Assembly (NCBI GenBank): GCA_963759875.1
Contig: CAVXBB010000015.1
Coordinates: forward strand, 310,001 to 374,000
Source of the DNA: JAFAGX01 sp963759875
Lineage (GTDB): Bacteria > Acidobacteriota > Terriglobia > Terriglobales > Acidobacteriaceae
Length of the DNA: 64,000 bases
Reading direction: 5' to 3'
Shown here: piece by piece, positions 36,628 through 45,366 of the stretch
How positions within the stretch are numbered: the stretch's first letter is position 1
Layout of the letters: each line of letters opens with the position of its first letter
The notes under the pieces: model-generated
Told to the model about the DNA's origin: nothing
Database searches by the model: none
Seen by the model: the letters and a program-made list of their open reading frames with translations, nothing else
Made by a program: the position numbers and the translations under genes

Positions 36628-37178
36628 AAACCGTTGCCTCGGTCCTAATAGTTCCTGGTCTTCACAACTCCGGTCCCGACCACTGGCAGAGTATTTGGGG
36701 AGCCAAGCATCCTGAATACCATCGAGTCCAACAAGAAAATTGGGAAACACCGCGCTGTTCGGACTGGGTGTGCACGCTACATCGAGCGATTTGTAGAGTT
36801 GGAGCAGGCCCGCTGGTGCTGGCGGGGCACAGCTTGGCATGCGCGACCATCGCTCATTATGCAGCCGAACACGGCGACGGCGAAGGCCGAGTAGTTGGCG
36901 CATTCTTAGTAGCTCCGACCGACGTCGAAGCATCGACGTCTCCTTCCGGAACGACAGGTTTTTCCCCCATGCCTTTAAAGAAGCTGCCTTTTCGTTCACT
37001 GGTGGTGGCCAGCAGCGATGATCCTTACGTCACCCCTGATCGCGCCGAGTGCTTCGCGCGAGCCTGGGGCAGCCGTCTGACTCAGATTGTTAATGCAGCG
37101 CACATCAATCCCGCCTCGGGTCACGGTGCCTGGCCAGAAGGCGAAGCTTGGCTTGAAGAAATTCGAGAAATAGCTTGA
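36624..37178 (+). CDS. RBBP9/YdeN-family alpha/beta hydrolase
   Basis: 184 residues. Small alpha/beta-hydrolase with IVPGLHNSGPDHWQSIW at the start, the nucleophile GHSLAC (Ser), an acidic SSDDPYV and the catalytic His in INPASGHGAW; these are the hallmarks of the DUF1749/RBBP9-like serine hydrolase family. Substrate unknown. It overlaps the efflux channel gene by 4 bases, so it is translated from the pump mRNA. Confidence 0.85.
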   Translation: MKTVASVLIVPGLHNSGPDHWQSIWGAKHPEYHRVQQENWETPRCSDWVCTLHRAICRVGAGPLVLAGHSLACATIAHYAAEHGDGEGRVVGAFLVAPTDVEASTSPSGTTGFSPMPLKKLPFRSLVVASSDDPYVTPDRAECFARAWGSRLTQIVNAAHINPASGHGAWPEGEAWLEEIREIA

Positions 37179-37191
37179 ACGGAACTTCGTC

Positions 37192-37587
37192 TTATTTCGC
37201 GGACATCCGGTGCTTGCGAAAAGAATGCAAAATAATCACGCTGCTGATGGAGAAAGCAGCAATAGCTCCCAGCGGCATGAGCTGTGCCATGGCCGGACGC
37301 AAGCGAAGTAGATCAGAAAACAGCGCCGCGAGAGCAAACAGAATCCCCAGAACATTCAGCCATACGGGTGTATGCAGCGGGTGCGATTGCTCGCGGTTGT
37401 AAAAGCGAAGCTGCATCAGCACGGCTGCTAATCCGATCGCTGCAACGATCATTACAGCGATGGGGCTATAGAAAGCGTTTGGCTTGGTATAAATCACCAC
37501 TAGAGCCAGCAAACCGCAGAGCACACCGGAGGCTAATACCGTCCAGCGGCGGGGCTTGGCGGATTGGGCTGTGGCAACTTCCGGCAT
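37192..37587 (-). CDS. Multi-span membrane protein of unknown function
   Basis: I prefer ATG 37587 (MPEVATAQSAKPRRW), giving 131 residues; the frame extends to 37671. Four hydrophobic stretches are seen: WTVLASGVLCGLLALVVIY, SPIAVMIVAAIGLAAVLM, WLNVLGILFALAALFSDLL and LMPLGAIAAFSISSVIIL. A basic C-terminus follows. It is tail to tail with the hydrolase gene. No family recognised. Confidence 0.65.
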   Translation of the reverse strand: MPEVATAQSAKPRRWTVLASGVLCGLLALVVIYTKPNAFYSPIAVMIVAAIGLAAVLMQLRFYNREQSHPLHTPVWLNVLGILFALAALFSDLLRLRPAMAQLMPLGAIAAFSISSVIILHSFRKHRMSAK

Positions 37588-37704
37588 GATCGCCCATTGT
37601 AGCGAGACTTGGGCGCGCTTGCGAGTGCTGATCATGACCCGAGCCGGTGGCAGCGCCCCGGTGCTTTGCAATTGTTGGGACCCCGAGCCGAGCCTGTCTA
37701 AGTC

Positions 37705-38400
37705 TCACTGCTGCAGCGGCGCGGGCACCCACTCCGCAGTCTTGGCTGATCCCCGAGTTACTGCGTAGAGCACGAGTTCGACGCGGCTTGAAACGCCAAC
37801 TTTATCGAAGATGCGAAACAGATATTTCTTTACGGTATTTTCCGTGAGCCCCAGTTCGCGCGCCACATGACGATTGGTGAGTCCGTCGGCTACTAACGCA
37901 ACAACCTGCTCTTCGCGCGCGGTAAGCAATTTGAATCCGCTACTGTTGAGAACGCGCAAAGAAGGAACCTGGCTGAGGCCTTCAACCAGATACTCCAACT
38001 GCTCGTTGCTGATCCATAACTGCCCTTCATGGACGCAATGAATGCACCTGCACAATAAACGAAACGGCGATTCGGTGAAGCAGAAAAGGCCGCGAGCGCC
38101 GGCGCGGAAGGCGTTCGCGACAATATTCGGATCAGAGATTTCCACAAGCAGAATTTTTCGGATATGCGGGTGCGCCAGATGCAGACTTCGCACCACACTC
38201 AGATCCCGCCCTGGGTTCATGAGTGCCAGGTCAATGGGATTGCTGCCAACCGAAGCAAGCACGGCGTTATGAGTCAATTCGCAGGAGTTTACGTGGAATT
38301 CGGGACGCCGGCGCAATGCCGACGTAAGAAGCTGGCTTTGCATGTGATTGGAATCGGCAACCAGAACGCGGATGGCCTTCGCTGCAGAACATCGTTGCAT
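37705..38400 (-). CDS. LuxR-type response regulator with a degenerate receiver
   Basis: Start at ATG 38400 with GAGGGA upstream; 231 residues. The receiver region (about 10-125) keeps the alpha/beta outline, VLVADSN, but the phospho-Asp position reads LALMNPG (Asn), the Thr/Ser position reads LLVEIS (Glu) and the Lys position reads LFCFTES (Thr). It probably cannot be phosphorylated. The C-terminal helix-turn-helix is a normal LuxR/FixJ domain: LTAREEQVVALVADGLTNRH, then ELGLTENTVKKYLFRIFDKVGV. It diverges from the exopolysaccharide operon and is a likely regulator of it. Confidence 0.87.
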   Translation of the reverse strand: MQRCSAAKAIRVLVADSNHMQSQLLTSALRRRPEFHVNSCELTHNAVLASVGSNPIDLALMNPGRDLSVVRSLHLAHPHIRKILLVEISDPNIVANAFRAGARGLFCFTESPFRLLCRCIHCVHEGQLWISNEQLEYLVEGLSQVPSLRVLNSSGFKLLTAREEQVVALVADGLTNRHVARELGLTENTVKKYLFRIFDKVGVSSRVELVLYAVTRGSAKTAEWVPAPLQQ

Positions 38401-38784
38401 AATCCCTCGCCACGAGCATGAAACTAAGGGTAGACATATGTGCGATTTCGTTCTGTGATTTCTCAACTGGCTAGCCGGAAAGAATGATGTGGAAAAGAAG
38501 TACCTGCCGGTATTTTGTTCCCGTTTTCGAGCTTCCGGAAGTTGCTGAAACGTTGTGCCGAGCTACCTGATGGAGTTTATTTTCGCCGTCCATCGTAGAA
38601 GTTGATGAAGGCTTTCTATCCCACCTCAAGACACTGAACCAAAGTAGCCCTCAAAAGCTTCTGAAAGTTTCGGATGCCACCCACGTTGTTGGACAGCACT
38701 TTCCATGTCTTGTTTCGTTTTGCTCCGCGGGAATAACTTTGCTGCTGACACGTTCGGAGTGTCGGACCAAAAGGAGGTATGGGG
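38401..38784. other. Leader/promoter region of the exopolysaccharide operon
   Basis: 384 bases between the divergent LuxR-type gene and the Wza-like gene. It should contain promoters for both and may hold an untranslated leader acted on by the UpxY-like protein. No RfaH-type ops element (GGCGGTAGCGTG-like) and no intrinsic terminator was found. Confidence 0.5.
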
Positions 38785-39534
38785 ATGAAACCTGGGTCGG
38801 TTTGTTTCATCCCGGTCCTGGCCGTATTGGTGGCACAGTTTACGGTGTTCGCCGTCGCTCAACAACAACCCTCGGAGACAAGGGTTGGGCAGGTTGCGGC
38901 AGCGGCGACCACAAAACCCGGAGCAGCGGACGGTAAATTGGGTACCTTGGGTCCAGCCTTGACGGGGCGCCGTCCGCTCTACCGGTTACGTTGCAGTGAT
39001 GTAGTAGAAATCGATTTCACCTTCTCTCCGAACTTCCATCAGCTGGTTACAGTGCAGCCGGACGGTTATCTTCCTTTAAAAGGCATTGCCCAGTTGCCGG
39101 CGGAAGGCCTGAGCGTCCCTGAGTTGCAAGCCGCAGTTCGCCAGGCGTACACGGGCATACTTCATGATCCCGAAGTCACCGTGGTGCTCAAGGATTTTGA
39201 CAAGCCTTACTTTATTGCGGCAGGAGAAGTGAGTCACCCGGGCAAGTACGAATTGCGCGCCGATACCACGGTAACCGAGGCGGTAGCTATTGCGGGAGGT
39301 TTCTCTCCGCGTGCCAAGCATTCTCAAGTCGTACTGTTCCGGCGCATTTCGGAAGATTCAGTGGAATCGCATGTTCTGAACATCAAAGCACTGCTTAAAT
39401 CGCGAGAATTGCGGGAGGATGTTCACCTCCGGGCGGGAGATGTCGTCTTCGTTCCGCAAAATGTCATTTCCAAGATCCGCCAGTTCTTGCCCGCCTCTAG
39501 TCTTAGTCTGTATGCAAATCCAGCAGGATTCTAG
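38785..39534 (+). CDS. Polysaccharide export protein (Wza-like, SLBB-containing)
   Basis: ATG 38785 is chosen because the strong AAGGAGG lies seven bases before it; the ATG at 38779 is too close. 249 residues. A hydrophobic signal peptide (FIPVLAVLVAQFTVFAVA) has no lipobox Cys. The polysaccharide-export domain (YRLRCSDVVEIDFTF, then VQPDGYLPLKGIAQLPAEG) is followed by one SLBB domain (YFIAAGEVSHPGKYELRADT, then TEAVAIAGGFSP). Wza proteins form the outer-membrane exit for capsule or exopolysaccharide. It is shorter than Wza (about 380), and the C-terminal membrane helix is not obvious. Confidence 0.86.
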   Translation: MKPGSVCFIPVLAVLVAQFTVFAVAQQQPSETRVGQVAAAATTKPGAADGKLGTLGPALTGRRPLYRLRCSDVVEIDFTFSPNFHQLVTVQPDGYLPLKGIAQLPAEGLSVPELQAAVRQAYTGILHDPEVTVVLKDFDKPYFIAAGEVSHPGKYELRADTTVTEAVAIAGGFSPRAKHSQVVLFRRISEDSVESHVLNIKALLKSRELREDVHLRAGDVVFVPQNVISKIRQFLPASSLSLYANPAGF

Positions 39535-39598
39535 AGGCAGGACTCAGCACCGCAGATCTGTGTTGACGTGCACGGACAGATGCCGATGAAAGACTGAA

Positions 39599-41117
39599 AT
39601 GGAGAAAGTCAGGGTCACTTCGAGAGCGCTGCGTGAGCCCTCCCCAACTATGCGCGATCTCGCCGCCATACTCTTTCGGCAAAAAAGATTGGTGCTGATT
39701 AGCTTTCTGATTATCTCTGCTGGAACGTTTGTGTATGGCGTAATCTCGCCGTCGTACCAATCCCAGATGAAAATCTTTCTGCGGCACACGCGTCTCGATC
39801 CTCAGATCGCGGCTAGTCCCAGCCAGGCGGAGTTTGAACGCCAGGCTGTAAGCCAGGAGGAGGTGAACTCAGAGGCGGAACTGTTGCACGACGACGACAT
39901 TGTGCGCAAAGTAATTGAGAACACAGGTCTGATCTCGCAGGGAAAGTCATGGTTGTGGAGCTTATTTGGTGAGAGTTCCGGGCGACAGCTGGACCGCGCC
40001 GTGCGGCGGGTTGCCAAACGATTAACCGTCGAGCCAGCACACAAGGGTGCGCTGATCACGATCACCTACGATTGGTCTGATCGAGAGCAAGGGCCGAAGG
40101 TGCTGCGCGCATTGGCGAGTGTTTATTTGCGAACGTCATCATCAAGTGCATAACCCCTCGAGTGCTTTCAATTTTTTTGAGCAGCAGGTGGACCAATCAC
40201 GTGGCGCGCTCCAGGTTGCTGAACTACAGCTGCTAGATTTCACCGGAGATCAAGGCGTAGTGGCCGCCACGGAACAGCGTGATTTTGAGCTTCAGAAGCT
40301 CAGCGAAGCGGAGGCTGACGTAGGACGTACCGAGGTTGGCATCGCACAGCTTGCCGAGCGAATTCACTCGCTGCGGTTTAAGCTGAGTTCGCTGCCCGAA
40401 CGCACTCTCACGCAAGTCCGCAATTCGGATAATCCGGAACTGATGGAGAAGCTGAAGTCCCGATTGCTGGAACTGGAGTTGAAACGGACCGAGCTCCTGA
40501 CCCAGTACGAGCCTTCCTACCGCCTGGTGCAAGAAGTGGACGAGGAGATTGCGGAAGCGAAGGCAACAATTTCGTCAGAATCGAAGGCTCCTCTTCTCGA
40601 TCAGACCAGTGACCTTGAACAGAATCACGAATGGGCCAGGTCTGAGCTGATCAAGGCACAAGTCGAATTTGAGACGTTGGCTGCCCGTCTGCAGGGCGAG
40701 CGCGTGTTGCTGGCGGGCTACGGCAAGCGAGCGCGCCACCTGGGAGATCGTGCGATCGAACAAGAGCGGCTGGTGAATGAACTGAAAGCCGCCGAGGACA
40801 AAGATCTTTTGTATGTGAACAAGCGCGAGGAGGCGCGGATTGCAGACGCGCTGGATCAGGGTGGCATTCTTAACGTTGCGATTGCCGAAGAGCCGACTGT
40901 TCCCGCGCTGCCCAACCTCTCCCCCTTGAGCTTCGGATTGATTGGGCTCGCGCTCGGCGGCACATTCAGCGTCGGCATGGGCTTCGCGGTGGACTACCTG
41001 AGTCCTTTTTTTCGGAACTCCGACGAAGTCAGGTTGTACTTGCGAGCCCCAGTGTTGGCATGGCTACCGCCCAACCGTGGAGACTCGACAGGAATTCCGG
41101 GAAGCAGGGCCAAATGA
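39599..41117 (+). pseudogene. Chain-length determinant (Wzz/GumC-type) protein, one frameshift
   Basis: Two adjoining frames form one protein. The first (from 39599) has an N-terminal helix (LVLISFLIISAGTFVYGV) and a periplasmic part ending at LRALASVYLR. The second continues with RHHQVHNPSSAFNFFEQQVDQ, a long coiled coil (about 200-350 of the joined protein) and a second membrane helix (LSFGLIGLALGGTFSVGMGF). The break lies near 40130: TTG CGA ACG would become TTG GAA CGT if one base were removed. The joined protein of about 505 residues would regulate polysaccharide chain length with the Wza-like gene before it. It overlaps the next gene by 4 bases (ATGA). Confidence 0.82.
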
Positions 41118-41833
41118 GCACTCTTACTCAAGCCATGCCGGTGGTCGTAGATCGGGGGATCTCCGACGTTGAAGCGCAGACAGAATTAATGCCCGCGAAT
41201 GCCGTCGCTGGGCACGCTCAGTCAATTGCGGAGGAACAGATTCAGCGGCTGGTGTGGCAACTCTTCTTCCAAGGCAGCAACCAAGATGCTCGCCAGGTTC
41301 TGTTCTGTGGAGTCGAGGACCAGTCGGAGATAGCTGCGTTGTGCATGAAGGTGGGCGAAGCAGTTGGCGCGGTGGCCTCAGGGGCTACATGTGTGGTCGA
41401 GGCCTTGACTTCCTGCTCGGCGGATCACGACCGAGAAACCAATGTTCTCCCGTCCCATCCGCAAGCAAGCTCGCACACTTTGCGAAATGTATCTGAGCAA
41501 CTCTCCGGCGGCTTATGGTTCATGAACCGAGGAGGCTTTCTCAACGGCAGTGGGCCTAGATGGTCGCATACATGGTTGCGCCACCGCCTAGCTACGCTGC
41601 GCCTGGAGTTCGATTACACGATCCTGCAAGGCCCCGCCGGATGGCATGACGAAGCTGCTTTACTGGGAAGTTTATGCGATGGGGTAGTGCTGGTTTTGCG
41701 AGCCAACCACACACGTCGCCTGGTGGCACAGAACATAGCAGAAAAACTGCATGATGCTCATGCACGGCTACTTGGAGCGGTGTTGACGGAAAGCACGTTT
41801 CCTGTACCCGAGGCAATTTACCGCAGGTTGTAG
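41114..41833 (+). CDS. CpsD/BY-kinase-like protein lacking a P-loop
   Basis: 239 residues from ATG 41114. The C-terminal half has the outline of capsular BY-type tyrosine kinases: FDYTILQGPAGWHDEAALLGSLCDGVVLVLRA, then LLGAVLTE (a Walker A'-like FDYTIL strand). At the usual Walker A place the sequence reads QVLFCGVEDQSEIAALCMKV, with no G-K-S/T. The Tyr-rich tail is also missing. It probably does not bind ATP and may be a scaffold or an inactive relative working with the chain-length protein just before it. Confidence 0.7.
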   Translation: MSTLTQAMPVVVDRGISDVEAQTELMPANAVAGHAQSIAEEQIQRLVWQLFFQGSNQDARQVLFCGVEDQSEIAALCMKVGEAVGAVASGATCVVEALTSCSADHDRETNVLPSHPQASSHTLRNVSEQLSGGLWFMNRGGFLNGSGPRWSHTWLRHRLATLRLEFDYTILQGPAGWHDEAALLGSLCDGVVLVLRANHTRRLVAQNIAEKLHDAHARLLGAVLTESTFPVPEAIYRRL

Positions 41834-41917
41834 AGATCTGGTTGTGGAAAGAATGGCAAAACTGCGGTGGGACTCTATTGGCGGAGCTTTGTTTCGGACC
41901 GGGTCGAGGTGGTGACA

Positions 41918-42436
41918 GTGGGTGTAGGTCCTGCCTCGATTCCCGCGGCCGAGTGGTTTGCGATCCGGACCCGGTACCGTTTCGAATCCAAAGTTACAAC
42001 TCAACTGCAACAGCAAGGGTATGAGACATTTCTCCCGCTCCTGAACGAAATCCATCGTTGGAGCGATCGTTGCAAAACGATCCGCACCGTTCTTTTCCCC
42101 AGGTATACGTTTGTTCGCTTCACCCCGTCGCCGGATCGCAACAGAGAAATTCAAAGAACCGTCGGCATCGTAGGGTTGCTTACATTCTCTGGAGCCGCCG
42201 CCCCAGTTCCCGCCAAGCAAATTGATGATCTGCGCAGAGTCCTTTCAGAAAATGTGCCCTGCTCCTTACATACTTTCTTGAAAGTTGGACAAAAAGTACG
42301 GATACGCGGCGGTTGTCTCGAAGGGCTCGAAGGAATTCTGGAGCACGCTGGAACAAAGGACCTGGTGATCTCGATGGAATCGATCCAGCGAGCAATTGCA
42401 ATAACCATCGAAGGCTACGAATTGGAGCTGATCTAG
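41918..42436 (+). CDS. UpxY/RfaH-type NusG paralog (operon-specific antiterminator)
   Basis: About 173 residues. GTG 41918 has GAGGTGG five bases upstream; the frame also runs from GTG 41867. NusG N-terminal pattern: EWFAIRTRYRFESKVTTQLQ, FLPLLNEIHRWSDR, TVLFPRYTFVRF. The C-terminal KOW-like part is FLKVGQKVRIRGGCLEGLEGIL. Such NusG paralogs (UpxY in Bacteroides, RfaH in Enterobacteria, LoaP in Firmicutes) load onto RNA polymerase and allow transcription through long polysaccharide operons. It sits inside the operon, one base before the glycosyltransferase-priming gene. Confidence 0.85.
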   Translation: MGVGPASIPAAEWFAIRTRYRFESKVTTQLQQQGYETFLPLLNEIHRWSDRCKTIRTVLFPRYTFVRFTPSPDRNREIQRTVGIVGLLTFSGAAAPVPAKQIDDLRRVLSENVPCSLHTFLKVGQKVRIRGGCLEGLEGILEHAGTKDLVISMESIQRAIAITIEGYELELI

Positions 42437-44050
42437 GTGCCAGCAGCGCCAGCCCAAGAACATCAGTCAAGCGGGCATCGCGCAATATTGCCCTCGCGCT
42501 TGATCCCGGGAATGGCATTGGGAGTCGCCGCACAAAGCCGAACTAAACTCGTGTCGATACAGGAATGGCAAACGCCTGCATTGCATCAAGTACACGAACC
42601 GCAGATTGCAGAAGCATCATCAGGCCGGAGCCTGTCGGAGCTCTTGCTACCCGCTCCTGGAAAACCAAGCCAACGCATTGACTTGGCGCAGCAAGTCTTG
42701 GCTGATTTCTTGCTTCTCGGGGGCGGGTTCACAATTGCCGCCATTCTGGAAATGCTGCATGCGCACTTCAAACGCATCGTTCCTTCTTACAGCGCGTTTC
42801 CCATCGGCTGGGTTTTGCTCTATGGGGGCATTTTTACGCTGCTGGGCTATTCCGAGCGCCTCTACCATCCGGAAATTGCGCGAAGTTCGCAAACACAGGT
42901 ACGGGTCGTTGCAAAAGTGTTCATTTGGTCAACGTTGCTGGTGACTCTAGGCTTGGGGACTTCAGCGGGCACACGGCTATGGCTGGTGAAATTCCTAATC
43001 GCTGTTCCCATCAACTTCCTACTCCTTATTTCATGCCGCAAGTGGCGCACAAGAGCGTTAGCACGAAAGGAGCGAAGCAGCAAAGGGACGCGGAATGTGC
43101 TCATTGTTGGCGCAGGAGAGCTTGGACGCAGGCTGGCCCACGCGCTTCAGGAAGATCACGCAGGCAAACGCGTTGTATGCGGATTTCTTGACGAAAAGCA
43201 GCCAATCGGCGGAGACATCCTCGGACATTTCCAGAACCTTGCCTTTGTTGTCCGGAGCGAATTCATTGATGAAATCTTCGTTGCAGTGCCACATGACAAC
43301 GATCTGGTGCACCAAGCCATCTGGCAAGCACGGCGCAACCATATAGATGTCAAGATTGTCCCCGATTTGTTCGGAGCAGATCCCGCGCGAGTGACATTCG
43401 AGACCTTCCGAGACATCCCTGTCATCAGTTTGTGGGAGCAACCGATGCCATTCCTTCGCTTATTGCTGAAGAGAGTCGGCGATCTGTTTCTCGGAACTAT
43501 ATTCCTGGTGCTTGCTTCGCCCTTGCTGGCCGCTATCGCCCTCGTGATCGGGTTAGATTCACCCGGCCCGGTGATTTATCGGGCGCCGCGAGTGGGACTC
43601 AAAGGACGGAAATTCCTTTGCTACAAATTTCGCACGATGGTTGTGAATGCGGACCAACTCAAGGACCAATTGCGCGACCGCAACGAGCGCAAGGGCGCAT
43701 TCTTCAAGTTGAGAGATGACCCGCGGCTGACTCGGATCGGTAAAATTCTGCGCCGCTACAGTCTGGACGAACTGCCTCAATTGTGGAATGTGTTGAGGGG
43801 GGACATGAGTCTGGTAGGCCCCAGACCTCATCCGATCGACGATGTTCAGGGCTATAAACTCGAAGATTTTCAGCGGCTCGACGTCACTCCGGGGCTGACC
43901 GGCTTGTGGCAGATAACCGCCCGGCACGATCCATCATTCGAGCGCAGTGTAGCGCTCGACCGCGAGTACATCGGGCGCTGGTCGTTGGCAATGGATTTTC
44001 GCATCCTGTGCAAGACACTTGGCGCGCTCCTGCGAGGTGAAGGCGCATGA
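42437..44050 (+). CDS. Polyprenyl-phosphate sugar phosphotransferase (WbaP/WcaJ-type initiating enzyme)
   Basis: 537 residues from a GTG directly after the antiterminator's stop. The N-terminal half has 4-5 membrane helices and a nucleotide-fold region (NVLIVGAGELGRRLAHAL). The C-terminal catalytic domain carries the bacterial sugar-transferase block: KRVGDLFLGTIFLVLASPLL, APRVGLKGRKFLCYKFRTM, DELPQLWNVLRGDMSLVGPRP and TPGLTGLWQITARHD. It moves a sugar-1-phosphate onto undecaprenyl phosphate, starting exopolysaccharide repeat synthesis. Overlaps the next gene by 4 bases. Confidence 0.92.
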   Translation: MPAAPAQEHQSSGHRAILPSRLIPGMALGVAAQSRTKLVSIQEWQTPALHQVHEPQIAEASSGRSLSELLLPAPGKPSQRIDLAQQVLADFLLLGGGFTIAAILEMLHAHFKRIVPSYSAFPIGWVLLYGGIFTLLGYSERLYHPEIARSSQTQVRVVAKVFIWSTLLVTLGLGTSAGTRLWLVKFLIAVPINFLLLISCRKWRTRALARKERSSKGTRNVLIVGAGELGRRLAHALQEDHAGKRVVCGFLDEKQPIGGDILGHFQNLAFVVRSEFIDEIFVAVPHDNDLVHQAIWQARRNHIDVKIVPDLFGADPARVTFETFRDIPVISLWEQPMPFLRLLLKRVGDLFLGTIFLVLASPLLAAIALVIGLDSPGPVIYRAPRVGLKGRKFLCYKFRTMVVNADQLKDQLRDRNERKGAFFKLRDDPRLTRIGKILRRYSLDELPQLWNVLRGDMSLVGPRPHPIDDVQGYKLEDFQRLDVTPGLTGLWQITARHDPSFERSVALDREYIGRWSLAMDFRILCKTLGALLRGEGA

Positions 44051-45366
44051 GTGCCAGCGGCACCGCCGGACGCGCTTTACCACTAGAGAATTTAGCCGGT
44101 TACAGCGTTCGGGCGGTGTTGCAACCTCTTCATTTCTTGATCGCCGAACCCAGCCTGCTATTCATTTTGACACTGAGCTTGATGCTTTTTCATGCTCCCG
44201 ATGGCCCGGCATTTCCTTATGACCGATTAGCGCTGGTGCTGCTCATCTTCATAGTGTTTCTGCGTGCATGTGTACTCCACGAACCCCTGCGTCTCCCGAG
44301 TGCGGCCACATGGCCGCTACTGGGCCTACTCCTGCTTGCATTGCATGCCTCACTTGCGCAGCCCTACAGCCCGGAAGTCTGGAGCATATTTGTCGCAAAA
44401 TGGTTTGCGCCGTTCGCACTTTACATCGTCGCCGGGCGCATTTTTCGAGACCACGCCACAGTTCGGCAATTTGAAACATTTGCGCTGCTCATCTTCGCGT
44501 ATCTCAGCCTGACGGCCATTTTCTTCATAATCGGCGCTAAAGCTCTCATTTTCCCCCGTTTCATTCTGGACGAAAGCTTAGGAATCCATATCGACCGCGC
44601 ACGCGGCCCATTTTTGCAGGCCGTCGCAAACGGGCTTGCGTTAAGTCTGCTGGGATTGATCGCCCTCGATGCGTTCCGGCGACATCGTGTCCGCGGCATG
44701 GTGGCACTAAGCGTAGTTGTTGGTTTACCCCTCGCAATTTTGGCGACGAAAACGCGCGCCGTCTGGCTGGCCTTTGCCATAGCCATTTTCTTACTGCCCA
44801 TGGCTTCGTCTGATCGCAGATTACGGCGTGCTTGCATCGGAATCCTGAGTTGTGGCGCTTTGACGTTGCTGGTGGTGGTTGGCTTTGCGGATCATCATCG
44901 ATCCTTCGGTGAACGTCTTCAGGAGGATGGTCCGGTGGAGTTCCGCATGGCGGTCTACGAAGCAGGCTGGGAGATGTTCCTAAAGAAACCTGTTTTGGGA
45001 TGGAATGACGAAGAAATACAGATCGAGCTTTCCCGGAGGATCAACGATTTTCGCCAGGAGCAATACTACTTTCACAACACCTACCTGGAAATTCTGGTGC
45101 AGCACGGGTTGATTGGGGTCGCCCTCTATTTGTGGCTGGTAACTGATCTTTTCAGAATCGGCCGCAGGCGCGGTTTTGCCTGCTCGCCCGCTGGTTTGTT
45201 TCTCGATGAAGAATTTCGCTTGTTGTGGCCAGTTATTTTGCTCGTGTACCTGGTCAATGCAAGCTTCGTTGCGATGAATTACCAATTTGTGAATGGCTTG
45301 CTTTTTTCGATAGCTGGAATGCTGAATGCGCAAAACTTGCGCGGAGAACTGAGTGCCACTCGTTGA
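44047..45366 (+). CDS. O-antigen ligase/polymerase-family membrane protein
   Basis: 439 residues with about 11 hydrophobic helices. Carries the WaaL/Wzy C-terminal signature FHNTYLEILVQHGLIG. In this operon setting a Wzy-type polymerase or a ligase acting on lipid-linked repeats is likely. Overlaps neighbours on both sides: 4 bases upstream and 14 bases downstream with the flippase gene. Confidence 0.82.
   Translation: MSASGTAGRALPLENLAGYSVRAVLQPLHFLIAEPSLLFILTLSLMLFHAPDGPAFPYDRLALVLLIFIVFLRACVLHEPLRLPSAATWPLLGLLLLALHASLAQPYSPEVWSIFVAKWFAPFALYIVAGRIFRDHATVRQFETFALLIFAYLSLTAIFFIIGAKALIFPRFILDESLGIHIDRARGPFLQAVANGLALSLLGLIALDAFRRHRVRGMVALSVVVGLPLAILATKTRAVWLAFAIAIFLLPMASSDRRLRRACIGILSCGALTLLVVVGFADHHRSFGERLQEDGPVEFRMAVYEAGWEMFLKKPVLGWNDEEIQIELSRRINDFRQEQYYFHNTYLEILVQHGLIGVALYLWLVTDLFRIGRRRGFACSPAGLFLDEEFRLLWPVILLVYLVNASFVAMNYQFVNGLLFSIAGMLNAQNLRGELSATR

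Noticed and set aside
38401..38784. ops/JUMPStart-like element in the exopolysaccharide leader
   Set aside because: No GGCGGTAGC-like word was found on the coding strand.
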